A DNA stretch of 64,000 nucleotides from Pyrocephalus nanus (taxonomy: Eukaryota; Chordata; Aves; Passeriformes; Tyrannidae). The position numbers and the translations under genes are program-made. The stretch lies in the NCBI GenBank assembly GCA_038380795.1, contig CM076275.1, positions 6,853,001-6,917,000 on the forward strand, in the 5' to 3' direction. Of this stretch, positions 26,001-38,600 are shown in pieces. How positions within the stretch are numbered: position 1 is the first letter of the stretch; each line of letters starts with the position of its first letter. Below the pieces are notes generated by a model that searched no databases, had not been told where the DNA came from, and saw only the letters and a list, made by a program, of their open reading frames with translations.

Positions 26001-29000
26001 CGAAAAGATGGCTGAAAGAACAGTGACGAAATCTTATTTCCTGGTCGAGAAATGCCAAGGATAGGAGTGATTTCAGTGGGAACATCCACGTACCTGAGGA
26101 GAGGCAGATGCTTCTGCAGCGGCCACTGGCAGGCTGGCAGGCAGCTCCCTCTCAAGGGGCACAGCCGTGCCAGCAGGATGGGTTTCTGTTCATCAGCAGG
26201 AGACAGATTTGGAGGTGGATTTTAAACATGCTGCACAGAGAGGAATTCCTGGAGGGATTAAAGCTTTTCCTTTTCTGGCCCTGGAGCTGCTGTTCAGGGC
26301 TTCACCCAGTTTTCAGACAGAAGGTTGTTCTGCCTCGAGTGAGAGTTTGAAAGTGTCAGAAGAAAAAGGGTCCTTCAGCCATGCCAGTTATTTTAAGGGC
26401 AAGGTATGCTGGAGGAGTCGGAGTTGCATATGGAAGTCAGAGATGAGATTGGAAAAGCCATTTCTTCCCCTTAGATTCGAGACCATACTAAGGCACTTCA
26501 GTTATTGTTTGGGAAAAGGCTGCACAAATCATAGAGGAGGTGTTGGGAATTCACTCATTGGAGCACAAGCTCTGCCAATGGCATCATTAGGATGTTTAAA
26601 GCCCTTGGCTCTAATTGTAGTATGGCCATGCTTGAATAAACAGTGCTAGGATTACAGTTATTGTGGAAAATGGGATGGATTACGTCCCAGTCTGCCTGAG
26701 AGGGGAAGCTAGTTCTGGCTCTGCTGGGGAGGGGAGCTGGCAGAGCAAGCCTCTGACATCCTGACAGCTCTCTAGAATGAGTTCCCTCAAAATGAGAGGG
26801 CTGATTAGGTGTAAAGGGAGAGGCTAAAGCAGACTGAAGCAATCCTTATGCACATGCTCCATTTAAAGCCAGCTTTACGTAGCCTAAACGGATGGACTTG
26901 CAATAAATTCTGCAGGGGAGGGGAAGACAAGGACATCTCTGTCCCCCACAGAAGGGAGCAAGTCTCCAGGGGACCAGGAATAACTCCACTCACGCAAAGA
27001 AATACCAGGCTGGGAATCTGACTACAGCAAGACTGTGCTACCAAGACAATTCTCACACAACTTGTTACTTTCCACAGAAGAAAGACAATCGGGGGAGATG
27101 AGTCCAAAATCATGGTTGCAGAAGATGCTCCATCCAACATTGCTTTGTTCTGTTTTTCTTTATCAAATGTTACTGTACTACTTCTGGTTTCTCCCTCCTC
27201 CTGACGTGGAAGCCTGACAGGGAGTAACAAACACAGTTGTGCCTTGCACTGGGTAATGAGATGCCAGGCACAGGGAACACCTGACAGGCAATGTTCTCAA
27301 GGCTTCTGTTAATTACCAATGTTTGCTTAGCAAATAGCTGATAAAATGTCTCAGTGCACCAACATTTCTGGGACCACGTTTTATTTCCTAGATGTTCAGC
27401 TGGCAGAAGACTGACAGATGTATTCCTTTGATCGTTTTCCCTCTAACTGGCAGAAGTTTGGAAATGTCAATTTGACATTCCCTGCAGTAGATTCTGCAGC
27501 CATCAGGTCAGACACCTCTGAGATGCAAGCAGTTGCTCTCCAAAATGATAAAGGCAAGCAAGTAACATGAATTTAATGTGGAACCAGCATTTTTCCACCC
27601 CCTGGCTAGACATGAAACCACTGTGAAAAGCAGCAGAGAGAGATGACGTCTGGTTGTACAGATACTAATCCTGAGGCTCATCTGAGCGAGTTCACCCTGC
27701 TCTAGCCCAAGAATTTAGAGAGATCTGAGTTACCTCCAAGGCAGAATTAACATCTGACATATAGTTAGGTAGGACCAAAGAGCTGAACTTCTCCATTCAG
27801 GGCTCTGAAACTGCCTGTCGGTGCCAACACCCCACACTTGTCTATCAGAGCAGCCGCTGGCTGGCACAGACCTGGAGGAGCTTCCTTGTAGGGGGAAACA
27901 TTGATATTCAGCAAAGTGCCACTACTTCTGGCTTCTCACTGCAAAGTGGAACTCAGGCCAAACTTGCAAATTTTCAGTCTTAGGATAAAATTAGGCAGAG
28001 CAAATTATTTGAGGAAGATTGACTTTGAGATAAATGCATGAGACGAGGAGGGTCCAGGAAACCTTGTGCTTACAACAATTCCATATAAGCCTGTTCTGGG
28101 ATTAATACAATTCTTGGGAGATTCTCCTCTTACACTTAGTGAAATAATTAGCACAAAGAAGCTTCAGATAGCCTGAATACTGAATCCTTTCCTAATTCTA
28201 GTCCAGTTTCTGTCATATTAGGATAAATGCACACTCTTCAGCCCTTTTGCAGGAGTCAACACACAACCCTTCCATTTGCATCCTCTCTGAGCACTACATA
28301 ATGCAGAAGTTGTTTCTAAAAAACTTAGACAAAATATGGGAAAACCAGAAATTGAGGAAGAGAAGAAATTAAACAGAACCCACATGGTATCACTGGAAGA
28401 TACCTGTAGCAGTTATCTTCTGCCGAATTCTTACAGCTTCTATTGAGTTTTGAGACACCCATGAAGAGACAATCTGCTTCCTACCATGTCTATCTACAGG
28501 CTTTTATACTGTAGTCTCTTTTTATAAAAGAAACCTATATTTACCTAGAACAATTATAAAAGGAATGATTCCTGAAACCCATGGAAGCTGACCTTGTCAG
28601 AGCATATAATTTTCATTGTCAGCTACAACCCATCAAGCAGTGACTTTAACTTCTATACACTGCTAAAAAGAAAAAGATGATCCCTCTTATAAAGGTGAAC
28701 TTTGATTTCTGAAAACTCATGCAGGTTGCTTTAATGTACAGGTCAATGCTTCCATTTTCTGCATGAACATCAGTATCTCTGCACTGAACGAGGCTTTTGA
28801 TCTACTGTGCAGCTCCGTGAAACCAAAGCGTTTTGTTATTCCCTCTGGAGGTTTCTAAACAAATGCAGCTGAAGATCATCACAATTCAATACACTGCTGC
28901 ATTTCAGTGTAAATGGCATTTTAATGGCTGAACAGCTTAAAAGCAGTTGTAAGCAAATGCTCTCACAAGCATCAGTTTTGTAGGCTCTGTTCTGTGGAGT

Positions 29001-29472
29001 AACCCGTTTGTGAAAGCTGCAAACCTTTTTCAGCCCATGTACGTGGTGCTGAGTAAATTATAGATGGAAGATCTCAGTTCTGAGAGCAGGAGTGAAGGGA
29101 GGAGGTCGAGAAGTTGTTGTCTTAGATGCCTGAGCTGCCTTTTTTTTTTCTGAAGACACCAGTGAAGAAATGTTGCAGTCTGAGGTGCAAATTGGCTCCC
29201 TTTAAACTGTCAAGAGAGATTCACACAGACTGTCTGGGAGTACTGTCTAAGTCCCACTCTGAGAGGATTATCTAGATTTTGGTAGGCAGAGAGTGACTGC
29301 CTTTACTGCAAAACCACTTTGATTTCATCTTTGGGCACGTCAGCCCAGTTCCCTCACGGACACAGTAATTTACCTGAGATACAGCTCAGAGAATAAAGTT
29401 AATATCGACTTTGGCCTGTCATAGAATGATCATAGGTTTAATCATTTAAACTCCCTAATCACTGGCTTCAGA

Positions 29473-29478
<6 letters not shown>

Positions 29479-29519
<41 letters not shown>

Positions 29520-29524
29520 AGAGA
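29479..29524. repeat. Poly(A) tract, 38 nt, plus short GA run
   Basis: Pure A38 (29479-29516) followed by GAGAGAGA. An AATAAA occurs at about 29393, but roughly 85 nt upstream, too far for a normal retrocopy tail. No coding similarity was seen upstream. Confidence 0.95.
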
Positions 29525-31160
29525 AGAAAAATCATAGTCAAGAACAGTTTTCTTAATCTTACTTGATTGTTAGCTGGGTAAAAATATAGACGGGAATTTT
29601 AAAAATTGGTTTCTGTCCTCTGTAATTAATGCCTGGGGAACAGATCTTCAGCAAATATTCATAGCAATGAAACATTTATAGACACGTTGCCTAGGTTTAC
29701 CTACAGATTTTCCAGCCATGGTTCAGAACTAGTATCCAGGTCTCATTAGGCTACTCTGAAAACTCATGACCTGCACATCTTCAGAAGTATCACATAAAAA
29801 ATTCTTTCAAATCATATGGCAGATGTGGTAGAAATATATATTGTCTGTATTTCCAGTAATAAGTAAGATTTCGTAAAAGGATAACAATTTATAGCTGCAA
29901 AATTTCTGTTGACTTCAAAGAAAACAGAATTTGGATCTCTGAAGCATTAGTACAGCAAATGCAAAATTCCTGCAAACGAGCACCTCTCTAGGCAGAAGAC
30001 TTCTAAAGCTATCTGGTTTAGTGTTTGGTTCCAAAGAAAGCCACGGGTGAAAATCCTCCTGACTTGTAAAACACATTTAACTGAGCCAATCTGTCATCTA
30101 TGCATCCTGCTTTATCTACCCAGTCTCTCTATTAGCTCTCATCACCATGGTACCTGAACTACTGCTGCTGGAGGTGTTATTCCAATTATTTTAGTGTAGC
30201 TGCTGACATGTAACCGTGAGCTTCTGTTAGGAAAATAATGCTCCAATTAGTTGCTCCTTCTTTGTCTAACAAAGCAGAAAGTTACACTGTGAAGGATTGT
30301 TTCCAGAGCTTGGTCCCTGTGGCAGTTTCTCCTCCTTTCTCTTATTGTTGCCTCTGTGATGTTGGCACAGAAGTTTGGCAGTCCCCAGCCTGAATCACAT
30401 CTCAGAGCTCAAGCTATTTATGATAGTCAATACTAATCAAATACCTCCTATGTACAGTAGCCACTGCTCAGCTGAATTTCTTGCTTCTCCTGTGCTGACC
30501 CAACCTATGTAGCAGCCAGAGAAAGCATTTTTCCTATGCATCCTGACTTCTAATTGAAACTGAAAACTCCTGAGAAGGAGAGCTGTAAATATACAGCAAG
30601 TCTGAAGAAACTGCTGTTTTGTGATCACGTACAAACTGCTTCTTTCTCAGCAGTTCTCAGGGACTGGGAATACATTTCATGACTGACAAAATATTTCATC
30701 TAGACATAACATAAGAACGAATTATAAACAACTTCGGAGACCATTCCCAAGCTAAATCTTGGTGTATCTTCTAGCTTAAAAATCTCATATCTTGCTTAAG
30801 GTTGGGATAATCAGTACCTCAAGATTTTCATTGTGGACCCTCCTATCCCACCAGCAGTTGCAGTTACTTGTCAGCCTTGAAAGCAGCAGCTGGAAAACAC
30901 CTTGTTCCATTTCAGCTCTTGTTTTCCAGCAAATGAACCAACAAGGAGGTAACAGGACTGAGGAGCAACGTCTCACCCAGCAGCAACCAGACATTCTCCT
31001 TGACTCACATCCTGTCTGATGGTGAACACACACTGCTGCCTCCCCCAGCTCTCCAAGTGAGGCATGGATCTGATCTGGGGAACGTAATTTGAGGCATCTT
31101 AAAGTAACCTGACTATGAAGACAGGGCATAAAAGTGCTAAAGGTCTGTGTCAAGCAGTTA

Positions 31161-31196
31161 CCAACCAACTAACCAACCACTGGTTGGTTGGGTTGT
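31161..31196. repeat. CCAA/TTGG inverted repeat
   Basis: Repeated CCAACCAA-type units are followed at once by their complement. AACCAACCA (31171-31179) and TGGTTGGTT (31181-31189) pair perfectly across one base. It is a minor cruciform-prone site. Confidence 0.8.
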
Positions 31197-32864
31197 TTTG
31201 AGAAAAGGTTTTTCCTTTCTCTCTGTGGGTTAAAATGCCTTTCCATGACAAACCAGCATTTTGTATATGCATGTTTACAAACACAAACACACATTGGTAC
31301 TGTACTTCTAGGACTGAGATCCACCTATGAGAAACCACTTGCAGAGTTTTCCAGTCAGACTCTCAGCAGAACAGCAAATGAAATCCATAAGATTCATCCT
31401 GATCACTGAGTTGTCTGGACAGTATCAGGGAAGAGCACAATCATGATTCCTGCTGTAACAGAGCTGATTTGAAATCCAAGCCTGACCATCCCACAATCCA
31501 GGTTCCCAGTGCCCTCTATGAGACAGCACTTGTCAGTCGTCCCACATCAGAAACCCTCATATAAGATGATAAAGAGGATCTCAGAAAAAGAAGAGTTAAC
31601 TCTGCAGAGCCTCAGGCATTAACCTTGGCCGTGGGAACGCCTGCTCTGAGACCATCACTCATGAGGGGAGACAGCAAACCCCACTGATGTTCCATGGCTG
31701 TTACTGTTACATCCCACTTACTGCAGTTTTTCACTTAAACATGACTCTTTCTGCTGAGCAGTAAAGTACCTACAGCAGAACCAATTCTGTTTAATGTGCC
31801 ATCTGAAAAAGAAACTGCTTTGAAGCTTTGTAGATCATCACAAGCAGTAGAAAGGATTAGCTGATGGGTTTTGTGAATGAGATGGATTAGGAGATGTGCT
31901 GGGTACAGCTTTACTGGCTTACAACAGGCTGGCACTTCAGAATCACCAGTTTTTGCTTTCTTGTTTCAAAAACAAACAAACAACAAACCCAGAACGTTTG
32001 AGGGCTAAATCCTGATTCTGTCACAGGCAGCAGCAGACATCCCTTCCCCTTAACTCCCACCTGGTAAGGCAGAATCTGACCTGACCTGTGCAACATTGTG
32101 CACAAAATCATTATTTTGCTGATAATAATATTATTAAAACCCAACCTGTGCTAAAGGAAACAGCAGCTCCCTTTCTACAGTGAGATCCAGCCCAGAACCT
32201 CTTAGCATACAAGGCTCTTGAGATATTTTGAAGTTAACTAAGCCATTTTGACTTACTAATAACAACACTCTCCAATGGCCCTCAGAAAGTAGAAAGGGGA
32301 ACAAACTGCCCAGGTTTTTATACCACGGACCCATGGAGGAATTTCCTTGGGATATTCTGCAGTCTCAAACCATCTCCTGGAGTGTAAGCACAGGTATTGG
32401 GTACTGACTGCCTGAACTGTGTTAATATTGATAAAAAGTCATTTATTTCTCAAACCTGATGAACAAATATCATCCCTCACCAGACTGGAGGATTTTGCTG
32501 TCCAGAAAGTGATGGTTTTACACATATATCAGCCAAGGTTTAACTTGTTGAAGGAAAGTGCCTGTTCTATTAAGGAACTTGCTACCTGAACAACTTTTAA
32601 CATACAAAGGTCAAATATCTCTCATAGGCATGAAGCTTCTTCAATAAATAATGAGTAGGAAAAAGTGACAAAAGCTTCTAAAATGAATCTGTGAAGCCAA
32701 AGCAAAGGATCAAGGGTTTTGCTGCTCAGAATCTTTTTCAACAGCTGCCTTTTTGGTTAAAAATAAGCGTGGCTGACCTTGAAACCCTTCTTAAGAAAGT
32801 TTCTCCTTTGAGAAGTCACCTTCAAATTGGCAAGCACAGAAGCTCCAACGTTCTGTAGTAATAT

Positions 32865-32880
32865 CACCACCACCACCACC
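32865..32880. repeat. (CAC)n microsatellite
   Basis: Five CAC units plus C, followed by CT/C-rich sequence. Confidence 0.9.
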
Positions 32881-33203
32881 TCCACTCCCCCAGCTGTAAT
32901 TAAATTCTGATTAAAACTTTAAACAGCTGAAAGGGAAATCATATATTTTGGTTATTTCTACAGATCCTCTGGCAGCTCTGAACATGTGGGATGATTTAGT
33001 TTTTAAACTACTAAGATTTAACTTTTTCCCCAAATAGAGAAAGATATGAAACCAGTGGCATTACAGAGCTACAAAGGTTTGTGTCATCACAACAGGTGTG
33101 TGAACACAAGTGGAGCAAGACCTCAAACCCTGAATTCTTCTTTATTTGATGCACTAAAGACGTTCAGCTTTACTCTTCAAGAGTATGGAACCTGTCACCA
33201 CAC

Positions 33204-33237
33204 TTTTTTTTTTTTTTTTTTACTTTTTTTTTTTTTT
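33204..33237. repeat. Two adjacent poly(T) tracts
   Basis: T18 and T14 separated by AC. The frames that cross this tract read as poly-Phe or poly-Lys and are artefacts. Confidence 0.95.
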
Positions 33238-33778
33238 GTAGGAGATAAGGAACTTTCCTTTTGGGTAAGTTGTGGGTGTTTTCTCTGACAGCCTCTGTGT
33301 CTTGTACACTTGTACCATACTTAATGTAGATAAAAATACAAATATTTTGCATAATTACATGGATGTTACCATTCATAGTGCCTGTGGCATCAGTTCTAAT
33401 TTAGTAAAGTGATTCAGTTCCTTTTTCTAACAATCCATCACTGCTGTGCCAAACAGAAAGGCTGCCTCGTGCTTGGCTGTTACCACACTTGAACATTAGC
33501 AATTCTAATTTGCAAAATTAGAATTTTCTCCTCAAATCTCAGCTTTGACATAATACAGAGATTGCAATAAATGAAGCAAGTTATAGTCATGGGTGAAGGT
33601 GCAAAGCTTGCCATGTTTTTCTCTCCCCACCATTGCCCTGCCTCCTTGGTCTGCGTTACCTGGTCACAGGTGGTATGTGCTATTAATTTGGACCCCATTA
33701 TCACCAGGACGTGCTACCAGAGCAGAAAGTGGCTTACAAAGTTTTCACCTCAAATATTAATTGAGGCAGCAGAGCAAA

Positions 33779-34915
33779 GTCCTAGAAAGTAGTGGGAAAA
33801 TGCCTAGGAAGCAATAGAGGAAATCCTTGAAAGTCTTAAGAAAATTCCTAGAAAGCACAGGGCAATTCCTCCAAAGCACCACTCAAACTTCTGGAGAGCA
33901 ACTGATGAAGCCTTTCAACACAGCAGAAAATTCCTAGAAAGCAATGGGGAAATTTTTAGGGGGTTTGCTGGGAATTCCTAGAAATTAATGCCTGGAAAGC
34001 ACCCTGCCAATTCTTAGAAAAGTGGTGGGAAATTTTCAAGAAAGTGTCAATAATATTCCTAGAAAACCACAATTAATTTGTAATTAATTTGTTGGTTTAA
34101 TTTTCTAAAAAACAACCAAGATGAAAAGCACGAATTAACAGGAAAAGAGAAAATGGCATAGGAAGACTTAGATTAGATATTAAGAAAATTTTTTTTCAAA
34201 GAAGAGGTTGTAAAACATTTTGAACAGATTATCCAGGAAAGTGGTGGAGTCACCATTCCTGGAAGTGTTCAGAAAATGTGTAGATATGGCACTTGAGGAC
34301 ATGGTTTAATGGTGAACATGGTGGTCATGATGGCTTGATGGCCAGACTTGATGATCTTAAAGGTCTTTTCCAACCTTAAAGATTCTAAGATTCTATGACT
34401 TGAATTCCTAGGAAGTAGTATGACAATTCCTAAAAGGCAATAAGAAACCTCTTAGAATTCATGGAGAGAATTCACAAAAAGCAACAGGAGTTTTCCTAGA
34501 ATATGTTGAAAGGCTTTGAGAAAAGTTCCTACAAAGTCAAAAAAAACAATCTGGAAAACAGCTAGAAAATTAATGACAAAACTGCAGGAAGTTTCCTAAA
34601 AAATAGCAGGAAATCTCCTAGACAGATCCTAGCCCAAGGAATTGCTGGAAAGCAACATATTAATTTCTAGGAAGACTCCAGATTGAGGAATTCCTGAAAA
34701 ATCGGGAATATTGCCCCAACACTTCTAATTCAAGGATACCTGAAAGCAACTGGAAAGCCATGGGGATTTTTTAGAAAGGTTTTGGACACAGGGATTCATG
34801 TAAAGCTGTTGGAAATGCCTAGAAGAGATTTAGACTGAGACATTACTAGAAATCCATGGGAGGATTTAGAGAGAGGGGCTAGATTGGAACATTTCTCAAA
34901 AGCCATGGGAAATCC
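33779..34915. repeat. Degenerate ~22-bp minisatellite array, split by CR1
   Basis: Dozens of imperfect copies of a unit close to CCTAGAAAGCAATGGGGAAA plus a short T-rich end recur at spacings of about 21-25 bp. Clear copies start near 33781, 33803, 33847, 33929, 33977 and 34053; after the CR1 insertion more copies run from about 34404 to 34900. The right half is more diverged, with longer spacings, so its end is approximate. There is no long open frame and no match to a protein. It looks like an old tandem array decaying by point mutation. Confidence 0.75.
34150..34398 (+). mobile_element. CR1 LINE 3' end inside the minisatellite
   Basis: It begins with a CR1-like ACTTAGATTAGATATTAAGAA and continues through GTGGTGGAGTCACCATTCCTGG and TTGATGATCTTAAAGGTCTTTTCCAACC. 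It ends in GATTCTAAGATTCTATGA, the CR1 terminal 8-bp repeats. It is a roughly 250-bp truncated copy, flanked on both sides by minisatellite units, so it inserted after the array formed. Confidence 0.88.
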
Positions 34916-35495
34916 CTGCTCCACTTTTCTTGGAGATATTTGTCCTCAGGCACAGCACAACCTTGTTCTCACAGTATGTTACCATCACCCAACCACTCCA
35001 GGGCAAAGCAGCCACAGCAAAAGGACAATCATCCTGGGGGAGGGAGTGATGGCTGCAGCAGGCTCTGGTGGGATCTGCTAAATATTTGCAAATTTTGTGT
35101 TGAAAAACACAGGGTAAGGTAGTGGAATCCTTCTAAACAGCCATTTGGGGGAAGGAGAGCACAGAGCTGTCTGAGAGGCTTTTGTTGCTGCTTACATTAA
35201 ATTAATTCAAGAAGCCCTTTACAGAAGCTCAAGCAGAAGAGAAAAGACCCACTCATCAGAACTTATCCTTTGTGGAGAGCCCGTCTAATTCCTAATGAGG
35301 TTTCAGTGTGTGGTGCAGCTAAACAAATTCCAAAAAAGCCTTGGCAGAGGACAGGCTCCTTGTGAGCATGAGCCCCAGCACCAGGGTGCCAGTCAGACAC
35401 ACGACCTGATTATGCCAGTAATTAAAAAGGCAGTGCTGGGCACAGCCGGGCATCCCAGGAGTCAGACAGGTTACTGCTGTGGGTGCAGAAAATGT

Positions 35496-35630
35496 TAATC
35501 TCTTCCCTCTCTTATTCTGTTCTTCTGAATTTGTGGCTCTGTTCTTCCCTTTTTTCTTCCTTTCCTTTTTTTTTTTTTGTCCTCTTTTCCTTTCATTCCT
35601 TTTTGTTTTGTTTTGGGGGGGATGTTTATT
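35496..35630. repeat. Pyrimidine-rich strand-asymmetric tract
   Basis: About 130 nt dominated by T and C, with T13 near 35567-35579, then GTTTTGTTTTG and a G7 run near 35616. It is a low-complexity tract that could form triplex DNA. The Phe-rich and Lys-rich frames over it are artefacts. Confidence 0.85.
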
Positions 35631-38600
35631 TGCTTTTGTTTCTGTGGATTTTTATGTTTTTTATATAAGCAAGCCAAACTTTAGAGTTAAGGTGGGGTGG
35701 TAAAGGGTGGTGAGGGTGGTTTTTTGGCACCAGGACCTTGAGCCCAGTGCAATTTAGTACAGTCTTGAAGTCACCTCTGTGGATTGTCTGGGAGCTGTTA
35801 GGAAACAGCTCCAGCCTGGGCACACTGGCTCTGCCTCCAAATTTCCTTCTGTCACATCTGACCACTACAATCAATGCCTTCATCTTGATGATTTCTGTGA
35901 TTCTAGCAGATCATCCAAGCTGCTGATGAAGAAGGTGTCAGGAACTCCTCAAAACTGCTCAAAAAGCCCAAAGATTTGTGCCTGTCAGGTCCTGAGCAAG
36001 TTTGATGGAAAGAGGGAGGGATGATCCCATCCAGCAGCACCTGCTCTCTGCCACCACTCCACACCCTGTCTCTAGCTCAAGTGCCTCACATCACTTTGAT
36101 TTTATGCTTCCCATGTCATAGCCTGTGGAAATGGGGTTTGGTTTATGCAGGGGGGGAATTGTGTCTATATTCACATATAAATTGAAAATGAATTAAGCCT
36201 GTCAGTTATCCTGGTTTATGTACATATTTTATTTCTGCTTCATATTCAGGTCTTTCACAGCCACAATATTTTGTATTCCTTATATTAAAATTAATAAAAA
36301 AAATTGGATCATCATGAAAGGCTTCATTTCCTTAAGCTAGCAGTGGTGAGAGAAAATTCCATCTGCTTCATGTCACCTCAGTTTCAATCAGTCGAAAGTA
36401 AATTTCCATCAACTCAATCCATACACTTTTCCTCTCTGTTTACTCTTCCTGTACTGCAAGGAATAAAGCTAAAGTGCAGGAAGACTTTTATGGGCTTTTT
36501 AGATTAGTGCACACGGTGTTGCACAAAGACAAGAAATACATCTCGCTTGCACCCTCCTCTTACTGCCCAGGGTAGCCCTTGAATAGAATTCCACATGCCT
36601 TATTTCCCACTTGAATTTGTGTTGCTTCTATTCACAGCCTTTGAAATTTACTTGTATTCTTTCCCTCAGATTAAAAAAAAAAAAAATATTCTGTCAGCTG
36701 TTGTTACTTATAGACTGTGACTGGGTCACATCTTAATATTCCAGTGGATAAAACCCCAAAATATTTTAGTTCCTTTAGCCCAGCACATTTATGTCTTCAA
36801 GTTTCATCGTTATTTTTTTAAGCCACTGTGATCTGATGGACAGCTTTGGCCAGGGGGAACCCATCCAAACACTGTGTTCCCCTGCTGGCTCATTTGGGAT
36901 AGTGAGAAGAGACCCCACCCCCCTCTCTCCTCCTGCCTGATAATTGTGTTGGCTCCTCTAACTGCTGCTGGCTTCCTTCCTCCCACTGCCCCAGTGCAGC
37001 TCACAAGGGAAAACAAAGCTTCACCTGGATTTTAGGTACGGGAAGAAACCTGGCTGCCCAGATTCTGCCCGGGAAAACTGGCCTGACCACCCTACAGACA
37101 TCACCGGTGTGATGAGTGCTGGAGATCTCCCACACTGCAGGAGAGGAAGCACTGCCGTGGTGCTAAGAGAGAAAATTCTCATTATTCCCTTAGCTAAGTT
37201 AGGAGAGCCCTGCTGGCACATATTCTGGGGGACTGGGGCTGTGGAGACCTGCTCCTCCAAACCAGGGTGCAAGGGATGGACATTAAATCTGAAAGGGCCC
37301 CCAGCACAGAGCTTGGAGTGCCGAATTGCTGCTGGGGTGTCAGCTGCAAGGCCAGTCAGGAAGTCCAAGGCAGCCAAGCACACACTGTGTTTGTGCAAAC
37401 ACTGTGGAATTCATTTGCTTTTTTCCCCCCAAAGCTCACTGTTTTTTGCCAAAAAGACCTTTCTGATTTCTCTCTGCACCTCTCCCCCATAGCCATTACA
37501 TGAAAGTTATTTGCTCTCAGTAATTGAGAAGGGATGGGCAGGGCAAGCAAGCCACTCACTTTTTGTTCGAAATCCTTTTTGTGCCCTTCTGGTTTAGTTA
37601 AATTTGGTCAGGCTTTTCTGCTGCCCTTTGGACCATAGCAAATAACTCATCACTTCAGATTTGGGACGGTGGAAAGAAAAGGAACAGGAGTGCCACCTGC
37701 AGCAGAACAACTAAAATGTAGGTCTCCTCCAGCCTCAGGGACACGAGTCTGCAGGTTGAGTATCAAGCAGGAATTTTCATTTGGTCTGTGTATAGCTCTG
37801 ACTTTCAGGGAAAACATCCTATGCAAAGACAGCAAACTTAGTGCTTTTTAAATGTGGGGAGTCTCTGCCTTGGTATTTTCCTAAATCACTCGCTGAATGA
37901 AGGCAGATGATGGTTTGCCTCGGGAGATCACTCTGCAAGTATTCTTTCCTGCTTGCAGGAAATGCAAAGGGAGCTTCAGCCCACTTGTGGATCCACTGAT
38001 CACACCTGGTTTTCACATTGTCCCCTTAGGTCTCAGGAGGGTTTTTTCCATGAAGCTCTTCTTGCTGCCCAACCAGAGAAGGGCTGAGATTAAGACCCAA
38101 CACTGCCCCTCCCATACTGGCCTGTAGGACTGTAATTTCTGGCCAGGGATTTCAGAAGGATAAGCAGAGGCTGCACTTGGAGCTGCTACTGCCTTGAATC
38201 TTGTTTACTATGAATTTGCTAATGTTAATCTTCTAATTCAGTGAAAACAGACTTACACGGTTAATACCTGAGTTATGTTTTCAATCAATCAGCAGGTAAT
38301 TAATGGACAATCACTATTCTACTCTGCAGTAATAAGTAGCACAGAACAAACACAAACAGCCACAGTGAGAAAAGATACCAGCCTGACCAAATTTAGCCCT
38401 ATTTCCCCCTTTTTTTTTTCTGAAATATAACAGTGCAGAACATATCTGAGTTGCCCAACATGTCCCAGACAGCCCATCTCTGACCACAGGCTTTGCCACA
38501 AGACATGGTCACAGACAGGATCCACATGTGCCATTGCACAAGATTTCCACAAGCAGCCACTATGAAACAGTCCGTGGGGTTCCCCCATCTGACCACAGAC

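Larger units (their letters stand above)
18848..33778. other. Intergenic region, no gene supported
   Basis: About 15 kb between the presumed SGCD end and the minisatellite. Open frames are short, have no recognisable domains and lack splice context. Simple repeats are listed separately. Some AT-rich blocks, for example 24560-24720 with many TAAT/ATTA cores and low repeat content, could be regulatory elements, but nothing in the sequence proves it. Confidence 0.6.

Noticed and set aside
29161..29516. Processed pseudogene ending in the A38 tract
   Set aside because: The AATAAA is about 85 nt before the tail, no coding similarity is seen and no target-site duplication was found.
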